From: Acidobacteriota bacterium
GTDB taxonomy: Bacteria; Acidobacteriota; Terriglobia; Acidiferrales; UBA7541
NCBI GenBank assembly: GCA_003223325.1
Contig: QHYS01000163.1
Location: forward strand, 1-64,000
Direction: 5' to 3'
DNA length: 64,000 nt
The translations under genes and the position numbers were made by a program. The notes beneath the pieces are model-generated. The model was not told the origin of the DNA, made no database searches, and saw only the letters and a list, made by a program, of their open reading frames with translations. Of the stretch, positions 1 through 8,142 are shown piece by piece. Position 1 is the first letter of the stretch, and each line of letters opens with the position of its first letter.

Positions 1-214
1 CAAACGAAAAGCAGCGTAACGGTATCTTCCGAATTTTCTTCTCTCTCACCCCCGGTGGCCGACGTGTTTCTCCTTCCCTGTAGCGCCTTCCACACGATTC
101 AAAACTCAACGATGGCTCACACTATCTGAGCGCCCCGGACTGCTGAAAATCCCTTCAAATCGTGGCGGTTTGGCTGGATTTTCACGAATTCGGGTGTTTT
201 GCGACAGAAACTAG

Positions 215-457
215 CTAGAGACCGGCGGCGCGAGACCGAGAGTTGCTGTCGGATAACGGGACTTCTTGGGCTAGAAAGATCTCGCTCGCCGCATAAGGGG
301 CCTCCTTGCGGCAAAGGTGGCAGCGAACGATGGTTATACCCGGGCCGGAATCCGGCTGGTTGATGATCTCGCGGGCCGGGAAGGCAGGAACAAAAGTGCG
401 GGTGCCACAGAAAAGACAAACAACGCGAGCATTTTCGTTTATTGGCTTCTGGGTCAT
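215..457 (-). CDS. Small four-cysteine zinc-ribbon protein
   Basis: An 80-residue protein that I cannot assign to a named family. It carries two CxxC pairs (Cys14/Cys17 and Cys46/Cys49) about 30 residues apart, the layout of a zinc ribbon. The ATG at 457 is preferred over an upstream in-frame start because a GGGAGGG Shine-Dalgarno lies four bases before it. There is no signal peptide or membrane segment, so it should be cytoplasmic. It points the same way as the broken PAP2/PHP pair upstream but is about 160 bp away from it, so it need not belong to that operon. Zinc ribbons of this size occur in many unrelated proteins, and no function is inferred. Confidence 0.6.
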   Translation of the reverse strand: MTQKPINENARVVCLFCGTRTFVPAFPAREIINQPDSGPGITIVRCHLCRKEAPYAASEIFLAQEVPLSDSNSRSRAAGL

Positions 458-614
458 GCGACCCTCCCGACAAGAATTGGAGCTCAAGGGGTCGCGATAA
501 TACAATCCTGATCGAAGCCTGTCTAGAGGATATATCGAGTGAGCTGGGGCATACAACGATCAGCTGACGGCGAAGTTATCTGCTCGATCTATCAATGAGT
601 TGAGACTCCTGTGG

Positions 615-1185
615 CTAAAAACGCACGGCCAGAGGGGAAACTACTTGAGTAAGATTAGAGAAAAAGACCGAGAGATATCCAATGAGGGAGCCCATGAGGG
701 CACCGACAACTATATCGGTAAGGAAATGCATGCCTACGATAATGCGAGACACTGCGACCAAAGCTGCCACCGCCAGCAGGCAAGGCTGGCATTGAGGATA
801 AAAGCTGCCTACCGCCAGTGCGATGGCGAAAGAAGTCATGGCGTGACCGGAGGGAAAGGAAACGGTCTGGCGGCGAAATGACGGCCCAGCAGTGCGGCTC
901 GATCTCACAAGGCCGACGGCGTCGGCTGAACGGCTTCACACGTTGAAAGATCAGGATGGCGACGAGCGCAGAGAGGGCGCCGGCAAAGAAAGCACGGTAG
1001 CGGTTTTGTCCGCCGCAGATGAGTATGAACATACCGAGCGAATACCAGAGCCAGCCATTGCCCAGACGGCTCATTAGCAGTATGAAGATTCTTATGCTTC
1101 GGGGCGCGCGCCAGCGGTGCAGGCGGCGCATCAAACGCAGATCGCGCTGCTCGATGTAACCCAACACGGCCCTGGCTACGGCCAT
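615..1185 (-). pseudogene. PAP2-family phosphatase, frameshifted
   Basis: A type-2 phosphatidic acid phosphatase: an integral-membrane enzyme that removes phosphate from lipid phosphates. All three catalytic signatures are present but split between two frames. The N-terminal frame (ATG at 1185) has membrane segments and KPFSRRRRP (KX6RP). The frame ending at 615 has PSGH (in SFPSGHAM) and SRIIVGMHFLTD (SRX5HX3D). The switch falls at about 855-867, in a CT-rich run; loss of one TC dinucleotide would explain it. The start overlaps the end of the PHP gene by 10 bases, so the two formed one operon. As written only the N-terminal half is made, without PSGH. A base-calling error is possible but would be one of several in this cluster. 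Confidence 0.8.
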
Positions 1186-2065
1186 GCGCAAACCTCCGCG
1201 GGCGGGCTGACACGCGGTTCCATCGACTCGGCGCACCGTCCTGGCGAAGCATTGACGCGGGCACTCCAGCGGCGGGCGAATAGCGCCTCATCGAGGAAAG
1301 TGACCAGGGTAACCACCGGCACGAGCAGGGCGAGTGGGCTGAAGAGCAGGGTCCAGGGGCGCTCTTGAAACATTTTCGCGGTGATACAGAGAACGTCGCG
1401 GGTAATTCGAAAATAACCACCGCTCGTGCCGGAAGTGCGTGCGAGGTTGGCCATGAGTCCGGCGAGGAAGTCCTCTTTGTTGCGCGCGCCGGGAACCTCA
1501 GTGTAAACCGCGCCGAGAGAAGGCAGGACATGAGAGTCGCTTCCGCCCAAACCGCTTTCCCCAGGCGGCGGGCGACTTGTGCGGCTTGCCGGTTATGAAA
1601 GGCGGGCATTTGCCCGCTGTGGGTTTCGAGGGCAGGAACATACCCTTCAACCCAGGCGAAATCGTCCAATGCACGCCGCCCCGTGAGGCTCGAGAAGATG
1701 TGGTTTACGCTGAACAGCAGACGCCGCTCGGTCAGATAAGCCAGCAGGCATACGAAGTCGTCACGGCGGCGCTGGATTTCGATGTGCTGGCGTTCGGTGA
1801 GATCGAACACACCGATGTGCACTGTGGTGCCGCTGGGCATGCGGCAAGAGACCTCTTCGCTGAGGAAGAAATCCGTGTAACGGCGTAAAGACTCGGCCCC
1901 GCCGATGGAATCATGGTCGGTGAGTGTCACCAGATCCATGCCTTTTCTCTTGAGCACGGAGTAGACTTCCCGCGGATCGTTGTAGGATTCGCGGCAAATG
2001 CGCTTCAGCACCGGGACGGTGCACATCCCCGAGTGAATGGTATGAATATGCAGGTCGCATTTCAT
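1176..2065 (-). pseudogene. PHP-domain metal-dependent phosphoesterase, frameshifted
   Basis: A PHP-domain protein of about 296 residues once restored; the family hydrolyses phosphoesters with a cluster of metals. From the ATG at 2065 it reads MKCDLHIHTIHSG (HxH motif), then TDHDS and SVNHIF. The frame then fails at about 1545-1550: the next metal-ligand motif GGSDSHVLP and the C-terminal part lie in another frame. A run of three T where four are expected explains it, a one-base loss. The restored C-terminus has a hydrophobic stretch (LLFSPLALLVPVVTLV), unusual for a soluble PHP enzyme and perhaps a membrane anchor. The end overlaps the PAP2 start. Substrate unknown; the PAP2, glycosyltransferase and lipid-kinase neighbours suggest a lipid-linked phosphoester. 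Confidence 0.75.
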
Positions 2066-2216
2066 CGCATAACACAATAGAATGCGAATGTTACAGGCGT
2101 GAGAATGCCCTAATAAAGTGCAATTAAATACACCGATTGGATAATATCTATTTGCGTAAATCCTACTGTACGAGCAAGTCCAATCCTCCGGACGGCCGTG
2201 CGACAATTGGCAGCCG

Positions 2217-3390
2217 ATGAGGCGCATCGCCCTTGTTTACTTTGACGCGGGCGGAGGCCATCGGAATGCGGCGGTGGCCCTCGAACACCCTGCCCTGGGA
2301 AGTACACCTCGTAAATCTTCAGGTCCTTGATGAGTTCGACATCGTTCGCAGGGTTACCGGACTGCGAATCCAGGACGCTTATAACCGCATGCTGCAAAAC
2401 GGCTGGACGCTTGGCAGCACGCAATTGCTGCGTATCCTGCAGGGCATCATTCGACTCTACCACAGAAAAACAGTGCGATTACTAGACAGGTATTGGCTCC
2501 AGTGGAAACCCGATCTGGTCGCGTCGCTCGTTCCGTACTTCAACCGCGCGCTCTGCGAGAGCCTGCGCGAGGCCTGCCCCGGCAGGCCGTTGGTGACCAT
2601 TCTGACAGATTTCGCAGATTACCCCCCGCATTTCTGGATCGAAAGGCAGGAGCAATTTCTGATCTGCGGCTCTCGGCGTGCAGTCGAACAAGCGCGCGAA
2701 TTGGGCCATGCAAACGAGCGCATCTTTCAAACTTCGGGAATGATCCTGAATCCGCGCTTCTATAGCTGTAGCCCCATCGATCGTGGAGCGGAGCGGATTA
2801 AGCTGGGTCTGGAAGCTGCGCGCACGACGGGATTGGTGCTTTTCGGGGGTCAGGGAGCGCGCAAGAAGATGCTGGAGATCGATCGGCGCCTGAGTGAATC
2901 CGGGCTGCCGATTCAGTTGATCTTGATTTGCGGGAAGAATGGGCGCCTGCCCGCCGAGTTGCGCGCACAAGCGCGGGGGATACCGCGTCTGATCGAAGGG
3001 TTCACTAGCAACGTCCCTTACTACATGCGGCTTGCCGATTTTTTCATCGGCAAACCGGGGCCCGGGAGCATTGCCGAAGCGCTAGCGGTGGGCCTGCCAG
3101 TGATCGTAGACCAGTGATCGTAGAGAGGAATGCGTGGACTTTACCCCAGGAGCGGTATAACGCGCTGGGTACGCGAGAAACAAGTCGGGCTAGTGGTATC
3201 GAATTTCAAGGCAGTGGCTGGCACGGTCGCACAGCTGCTCGAAAAAGAGACGTTTGCGAAGTTTCGGTGCAACGCCAGAAAGATGCGCAATCGCGCTTTG
3301 TTTGAAATCCCGGATGTGCTCTCTCGGATTCTGCGGGAATCTAAAAAAGGGGCTGCCGCCGTGCCTCAAGGTCTCAGCGGAGATTCGTGA
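2217..3390 (+). pseudogene. MGDG-synthase-like glycosyltransferase, three frame breaks
   Basis: A glycosyltransferase of the MurG/monogalactosyldiacylglycerol-synthase type (GT28-like), which would transfer a sugar to a lipid acceptor at the membrane. The ATG at 2217 opens MRRIALVYFDAGGGHRNAA, with the family's GGGH loop. The frame changes at about 2291, apparently by loss of an AC unit, and continues through VTILTDFADYPPHFW and GKPGPGSIAEALAVGLPVIV. A 14-bp tandem duplication at 3097-3124 breaks it again before VERNAWTLPQERYN. A further two-base loss near 3158 precedes WVREKQVGLVV. The last frame stops at 3390, four bases before the lipid kinase start, so the two were translationally linked. 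No full-length product can be made. Lipid glycosylation is inferred from the family resemblance and neighbours. Confidence 0.75.
3097..3124 (+). repeat. 14-bp exact tandem duplication inside the glycosyltransferase
   Basis: The unit CCAGTGATCGTAGA occurs twice head to tail (3097-3110 and 3111-3124). With a single copy the reading frame runs on through the expected family motif PVIVERNAWT. With two copies it shifts and ends in VIVDQ-stop. This is a defined mutational event, unlike a homopolymer slip. Confidence 0.95.
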
Positions 3391-3394
3391 CCGC

Positions 3395-4336
3395 ATGCCA
3401 GATCCAATTCGCGATGCGCTGTTAATTTTCAATCCCACGGCCGGGCGCGCGCGCGGCCGTGGTTTGGCCGCGCTCGAACGCGCACGCAAGGTGCTGGCGC
3501 ACCAAGGAATCGATTCGGAATTGGCGCCCACCGATGGGCCGGGTTCTGGGCCGGAGCTGGCGCGCCGGGCCGTTCGCCAGCGCCGACAGATGGTGATTGT
3601 ATGCGGCGGCGACGGCACCCTGAACGAAGTGGTGAATGGGCTGGCGGGAAGCGTGATTCCCCTGGCTTTGCTGCCGGCAGGCACCGCGAACGTATTCGCC
3701 AAGGAATTAGGTCTCCCTTGGAATATCGAGCGGGCAGCCTCGCTGATCGCCGGCAGCCGGCTGCGGCGCATTGCCCTGGGTCACGTGAGGGCAGCGGAAT
3801 GGGATGAAGTCGGCCGCTATTTTCTGTCGCTTGCAGGCGCCGGGCCCGATGGAGCGGTGGTCCGTGGTGTCGATCAGAAGCTCAAAGACCGTATCGGCAC
3901 AATGGCGTTTTGGCTAGAAGGATTCCGGCAGTTGGGTGTGTACCGCTTCCCTCGATTCCGCGTACGGCTCGAGAATGGAACCTCGGAAGCCACGCTCATC
4001 ATCGCGGGCCGCACGAAGCATTACGCCGGTCCCCTTCGAATCACTACCCACGCCGATCTTTACGGAAATGACTTCGAAGTGCTGCTGTGCACGACCGGCA
4101 GCCGCTTGAAATATTTTTGTTATGTACCACTCCTCCTGGCGGGAGGACTCCGGCGCGCTCGCACGATCCGTTTTTTGAGGGCAACGAAGATCCGTTGCGA
4201 GCCGATCGACGCCGAACCCGCCTGGGTACAAACGGACGGCGAACCGGCAGGGCGCCTCCCGGCCGATTTCCAAATCGTTTCAGACGCACTGACCTTGGCC
4301 GTGCCGCAAAAATCCCCCCAGAAATCCGAAGGCTAG
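3395..4336 (+). CDS. Diacylglycerol/sphingosine-type lipid kinase
   Basis: A 313-residue member of the DAGK catalytic-domain family (DgkB/YegS type), which phosphorylates diacylglycerol or a related lipid with ATP at the inner membrane face. It begins MPDPIRDALLIFNPTAGRA, the first conserved loop, followed by GGDGTLNEVVNGLAG, the nucleotide-binding signature, and LPAGTANVFAKELGLP. The C-terminal half has the expected beta-rich domain (SLAGAGPDGAVV, LYGNDFEVLL, VQTDGEPAG). The ATG at 3395 is four bases after the stop of the broken glycosyltransferase, and a GGAG lies upstream. It is intact, unlike the three lipid-related genes beside it, so it may keep an independent role in diacylglycerol recycling. 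The exact lipid substrate cannot be read from sequence. Confidence 0.88.
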   Translation: MPDPIRDALLIFNPTAGRARGRGLAALERARKVLAHQGIDSELAPTDGPGSGPELARRAVRQRRQMVIVCGGDGTLNEVVNGLAGSVIPLALLPAGTANVFAKELGLPWNIERAASLIAGSRLRRIALGHVRAAEWDEVGRYFLSLAGAGPDGAVVRGVDQKLKDRIGTMAFWLEGFRQLGVYRFPRFRVRLENGTSEATLIIAGRTKHYAGPLRITTHADLYGNDFEVLLCTTGSRLKYFCYVPLLLAGGLRRARTIRFLRATKIRCEPIDAEPAWVQTDGEPAGRLPADFQIVSDALTLAVPQKSPQKSEG

Positions 4337-4729
4337 ACGCGTCCTTTTTCGGGCCGCGAGGGTCACCTGCGGGCAAGCCGCGCGCCCCAACCCGGTGCGA
4401 AGGATGTGGATTGGTGAGGATTGCGCAACTTAATAGCGAAGGGGTCGGGTATAAATCCCCAACTGTCGCCATTGAGGAGGCGCATTAAGCCTGCATTCCC
4501 TGACATTTGCATTTCCGCGCATCGGTCATACTGGCAGGTGTAACGCGATCGCGCGGATTCCGCGCACACCGAAGCGTTTTGGAATGATGCGCAATTGAGC
4601 TATATTCGCTTGTCAAAGAGTGCTGCATTTTGGGGAGCTTGTGAGTTGGAATGAAATCGCTTTGCGAAATCGCTCGACTGGTGAGTAGTAGGTCAGAGCC
4701 GATCCGTGTGGCTCGGGAGATGGAGTGAA
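4337..4729. other. Intergenic region upstream of rmlA
   Basis: About 390 bases without a convincing gene. It should carry the rmlAB promoter. AT-richer tracts lie at about 4428-4460 and 4596-4620, but no -35/-10 pair with good spacing stands out. No terminator hairpin with a T-run is seen after the lipid kinase. Confidence 0.5.
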
Positions 4730-5503
4730 ATGAAAGGCGTGGTGCTTGCAGGCGGTACGGGCAGCCGGCTGAATCCCCTCACACGCGTTACTAACAAACA
4801 CTTGCTCCCTATCTACGACAAGCCCATGGTCTATTACCCCATTCAAACGCTTGTTAACGCTGGAGTCCATGAAATCCTTTTGGTCACTGGCGGCAAGAAT
4901 GCAGGCGACTTCTTGCGGCTTCTGGGTAACGGACGGGATTTTGGTTTGAAGCATCTGAATTACACGTACCAGGAAGGTGAGGGTGGCATTGCGGACGCTT
5001 TGGCCCTAGCCGAACATTTCGCAGACGGCGACTCCATTTGCGTGATCTTGGGCGACAACATTATCGAAAATAATATCTGCCAGGCCGTCGCGAACTTCGC
5101 GAAACAAAAAGAAGGCGCCAAAATTCTCCTGAAGGAAGTTACCGACGCGCAGCGGTTCGGCGTGGCGGAGGTCCGTGGGAACCATGTGGTGGGCATCGAG
5201 GAAAAGCCAAAGCTCCCGAAGTCCAATTACGCGGTGGTAGGCATTTATCTTTACGATGACACCGTGTTCAAGAAGATTCGCCGCTTGAAGCCTTCCGGTC
5301 GTGGGGAACTAGAGATCACCGATGTCAACAATTTCTATATAGAAGAGGGAAAGCTCACCTACGAAGTTCTCGAAGGCTGGTGGACTGATGCCGGCACTTT
5401 CGATTCCCTGCTGCGCGCCAATACTCTGGTGGCGGAAACGGGAGCCAATAAGCCATCCCGGACCGGTGAGGAGCAACTCGCAACCGATCGGGTACTCCGA
5501 TGA
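4730..5503 (+). CDS. rmlA: Glucose-1-phosphate thymidylyltransferase (short RmlA type)
   Basis: Joins glucose-1-phosphate and dTTP to give dTDP-glucose, the first step toward dTDP-rhamnose and related deoxysugars, in the cytoplasm. It opens with the nucleotidyltransferase loop MKGVVLAGGTGSRLNPLT and has LPIYDKPMVYYPI, VILGDNI and VGIEEKPKLPKSNYAVVGIY, all typical of the family. At 257 residues it is the short form, lacking part of the C-terminal helical extension of enterobacterial RmlA. The ATG at 4730 has GGAG a few bases upstream; an in-frame earlier start lacks this. Its stop overlaps the rmlB start (ATGA), so the two are translationally coupled. Confidence 0.93.
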   Translation: MKGVVLAGGTGSRLNPLTRVTNKHLLPIYDKPMVYYPIQTLVNAGVHEILLVTGGKNAGDFLRLLGNGRDFGLKHLNYTYQEGEGGIADALALAEHFADGDSICVILGDNIIENNICQAVANFAKQKEGAKILLKEVTDAQRFGVAEVRGNHVVGIEEKPKLPKSNYAVVGIYLYDDTVFKKIRRLKPSGRGELEITDVNNFYIEEGKLTYEVLEGWWTDAGTFDSLLRANTLVAETGANKPSRTGEEQLATDRVLR

Positions 5504-6534
5504 AAATTCTGGTTACGGGCGGGGCGGGATTTATCGGCTCCAATTTCATCCGCCACGTTCTGGCAGAGCGCAAGGATTACGAGCTCATTAATTACGACAA
5601 GCTGACTTATGCAGGGAATTTGGCCAATCTGGCAGAAGTTGCTGAGGATCCGAACTACACATTTATCAGGGGCGATATCTGCGATGCCGCCACCGTCGAG
5701 GCGGCCATGCGCGGATGCGATGCGGTAATACACTTCGCTGCGGAATCGCACGTGGACCGCAGTATCTATGAACCCGCGCCCGTGATTGACACGAATATCA
5801 AGGGAACATTCACCCTGCTCGAAGTGGCGCGTGCCTTGCGCGTCGAGCGTTTCCTGCATATTTCGACGGACGAAGTTTACGGCGACCTGACGCCCGGCGA
5901 CTTCGCGGATGAAAGTTCACCTTTGCAACCCAGCAGCCCATATTCAGCTTCGAAAGCCGGCGCGGATCTCCTGGTTCTTTCTTACGTGCGGACCTACGCG
6001 CTGCCGGCGGTGATCACCCGCTCCTCAAATAACTACGGCCCGTACCAGTTTCCGGAGAAATTCCTTCCCCTGATGATTACGAATGCGCTCGAGCACAAAC
6101 CACTGCCCATTTACGGCGACGGAAAACAGCAACGCGATTGGTTGCACGTAGAAGATAATTGCCGGGGAATTCTGCGTGTACTCGAAAAGGGGCGGGCCGG
6201 TGAGGTGTACAACATAGGCGGCCTAGATATCGAAGAGAATTTAACCATCGCGCGACGTCTGCTTAATCTGATGAACAGACCGGAATCCCTGCTCAGCTAC
6301 GTGAAAGACCGCCCCGGGCACGATCGGCGTTATGCGCTGCGTTGTGAAAAAATGCGTGTCGAACTTAGCTGGAAGCCAATGATTTTGCTGGAGAACGGTT
6401 TGCGTCAGACGATCGAGTGGTACGCAAACCATACCGCTTGGTTGGCTGATGTGCGCGGAGGCGAATACCGCTCCTACTACGCAAAATACTATGAGAACCG
6501 GGATTCCTCGTTGCGTGACGTTGTGCCCTCCTAA
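5500..6534 (+). CDS. rmlB: dTDP-glucose 4,6-dehydratase
   Basis: Converts dTDP-glucose to dTDP-4-keto-6-deoxyglucose using tightly bound NAD. The 344-residue protein is an extended short-chain dehydrogenase: N-terminal GGAGFIGSNFIRH binds NAD, HFAAESHVDRS follows, STDEVYG supplies the Asp-Glu pair specific to dehydratases, and YSASK gives the YxxxK catalytic pair. SSNNYGPYQFPEK is a further RmlB hallmark. The ATG overlaps the rmlA stop by four bases. rmlC and rmlD do not follow, so the downstream sugar is made with genes elsewhere or is not rhamnose. Full-length and intact. Confidence 0.96.
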   Translation: MKILVTGGAGFIGSNFIRHVLAERKDYELINYDKLTYAGNLANLAEVAEDPNYTFIRGDICDAATVEAAMRGCDAVIHFAAESHVDRSIYEPAPVIDTNIKGTFTLLEVARALRVERFLHISTDEVYGDLTPGDFADESSPLQPSSPYSASKAGADLLVLSYVRTYALPAVITRSSNNYGPYQFPEKFLPLMITNALEHKPLPIYGDGKQQRDWLHVEDNCRGILRVLEKGRAGEVYNIGGLDIEENLTIARRLLNLMNRPESLLSYVKDRPGHDRRYALRCEKMRVELSWKPMILLENGLRQTIEWYANHTAWLADVRGGEYRSYYAKYYENRDSSLRDVVPS

Positions 6535-6636
6535 GTGACCAAAAATCCTCGAAGGAAGCTGAGTCTTCTCTGCGTCGTCCTCAGGATAAGAGAAGGGGGA
6601 GAGAGTTTAAGACACGGCCCTGTGACGGAAGTTACT

Positions 6637-7842
6637 TCAGTCCGAGGCTATAGGCACGTTAGTAGGCTCGTGGGCGGTGTCTGAAGAACGTTTGGCTGGG
6701 AGTCCTGCCTGGCGGATCTTGTAGAGCAGGGCCCGGTAGCTGATGCGCAGGTCGCGCGCGGCTTGTTTACGATTCCAACGATTTGCTTGCAAAGCGCTGA
6801 GGATAATTCTGCTCTCAAGCTCCCGCACAGCTTTGCGTGTCACATTTTTCAAATAGATGGGACCATTGGTGGGGAGTTGGGGTGCGAACGGGACGCGTTC
6901 CCAATTCGCCAGTACCACGGCAATCGTTTCGTCCGACCCCAAGATCACGTACCGCTCCATTAGGTTTTCGAGCTCACGAATATTTCCGGGCCAAGTGTGT
7001 TGCTCAAAGAGCCTCAGCAGGACGGGCGAGATGGGACCGGCCGAACTCTTGTGCCGCTTGCGGAGCCGCTCGTAGAAGTACATGGCAAGTTGCGGAACGT
7101 CCTCGATGCGCAAACGAAGGGCCGGCAGCTCCATCGTCGCCACATTGATCCGGTAGTAGAGATCTGCACGAAACCTGCCGACAGCAATCTCATGCTCCAA
7201 GGGACGGCTCGTGGCACAAATCACGCGGATCTGCACAGTAATGTCTTCCCCGCCGCCGATCCGGGAGAATTGCGCATCCTGCAGGAGTTGAAGCAACTTC
7301 GCCTGAAGCGGCAGATCAATTTCGTCGATGCCATCCAGGAACAGAGTACCCGTGTGGGCCATCTCGACACGGCCCGGCTTGCTTGCGTAGGCACCCGTAA
7401 AGGCCCCCTTTTCATAGCCGAAGAGTTCACTCTCCAATAGAGTGCCGGGAATAGCCGCACAGTTGACACTAACAAACGGACCGGCGGCAACACTTGACCG
7501 CGAATGGATATAACGTGCCAAGACTCCCTTGCCCGTACCACTTTGGCCCTGAATCAGGACCGGCACACTCGCGGCGGCAAATTTTTGGACTTTTTGACGC
7601 AACTCTTGCATGACTGCCGAGCGGCCAAATATCGCTTCCTCCGGCGGGAGGCCTTCCATCCGGAGGGTAAGCGGAACTCTCTGTGTACCTGCCAGCGCCA
7701 CCTCGGTCAACTCCCCACGAAGCAACCAAATCAAACTCGCCCCGCAGGATACAAAGCACATGGAACACCAAACTTGAGCGCCGTGGTGTCGCGCGCGGGG
7801 GACTGCGTTAGATGCCCCAAGATATCTTAAGCTTTGCGTCAT
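6637..7842 (-). CDS. Sigma-54-dependent transcriptional activator (AAA+ plus Fis HTH)
   Basis: A bacterial enhancer-binding protein that opens sigma-54 promoters with ATP. From the ATG at 7842 (401 residues): a short N-terminal part with no receiver, PAS or GAF domain visible, then the AAA+ module with Walker A GQSGTGKG (about 99-106), the sigma-54 contact loop GAFTGA (146-151), Walker B TLFLDGIDEID (about 165-175), and a C-terminal Fis-type helix-turn-helix (about 343-377, RKQAARDLRISYRALLYKI). The start is uncertain: no strong Shine-Dalgarno is seen, and starts at 7761 or 7659 would keep the whole AAA+ domain. Without a sensory domain it may be controlled by its own level or by a partner. 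It diverges from malonyl-CoA decarboxylase; no clear -24/-12 site was seen there. Confidence 0.88.
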   Translation of the reverse strand: MTQSLRYLGASNAVPRARHHGAQVWCSMCFVSCGASLIWLLRGELTEVALAGTQRVPLTLRMEGLPPEEAIFGRSAVMQELRQKVQKFAAASVPVLIQGQSGTGKGVLARYIHSRSSVAAGPFVSVNCAAIPGTLLESELFGYEKGAFTGAYASKPGRVEMAHTGTLFLDGIDEIDLPLQAKLLQLLQDAQFSRIGGGEDITVQIRVICATSRPLEHEIAVGRFRADLYYRINVATMELPALRLRIEDVPQLAMYFYERLRKRHKSSAGPISPVLLRLFEQHTWPGNIRELENLMERYVILGSDETIAVVLANWERVPFAPQLPTNGPIYLKNVTRKAVRELESRIILSALQANRWNRKQAARDLRISYRALLYKIRQAGLPAKRSSDTAHEPTNVPIASD

Positions 7843-8142
7843 CAATGAGCTGCAAATTCTCAACGATATGGCTCTGCGAATTCGCAACAAGGAACTGCCT
7901 TTAGGGAAAAGCTTTGCGTATATTAGGAAAGGCGGTTCCAGCTTTGCTCTCCTGTGCCAAGTCCGGTACTCACATAACTCCGTTGGTCTTATAAATAAGT
8001 CGCCGCAGTCACCGCAAAGATAGAGGGGGTGGCACAACAGATCTCTATCTCATCGATCTCAGTGCTCTCTATCATTGCTCCACCCGATGCAAGGTTCTTG
8101 ACATACTCCCGGAGCCAGCAGTTCATTTATAATTCCACGAAG
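7843..8142. other. Divergent regulatory region
   Basis: About 300 bases between the divergent activator and decarboxylase genes, expected to hold both promoters. A TTGACA (8098-8103) and a TATAAT (8128-8133) occur, but 24 bases apart, too far for a standard sigma-70 promoter. TGGCAC at 8031-8036 lacks the TTGC half of a sigma-54 site. No gene seen. Confidence 0.4.

Noticed and set aside
1-128. Open plus-strand frame running in from the left edge
   Set aside because: About 42 codons with Ser/Thr-rich, unremarkable translation; too short to tell from chance.
8098-8133. TTGACA and TATAAT upstream of malonyl-CoA decarboxylase
   Set aside because: Each hexamer is perfect but the gap is 24 bases, outside the usable sigma-70 range.
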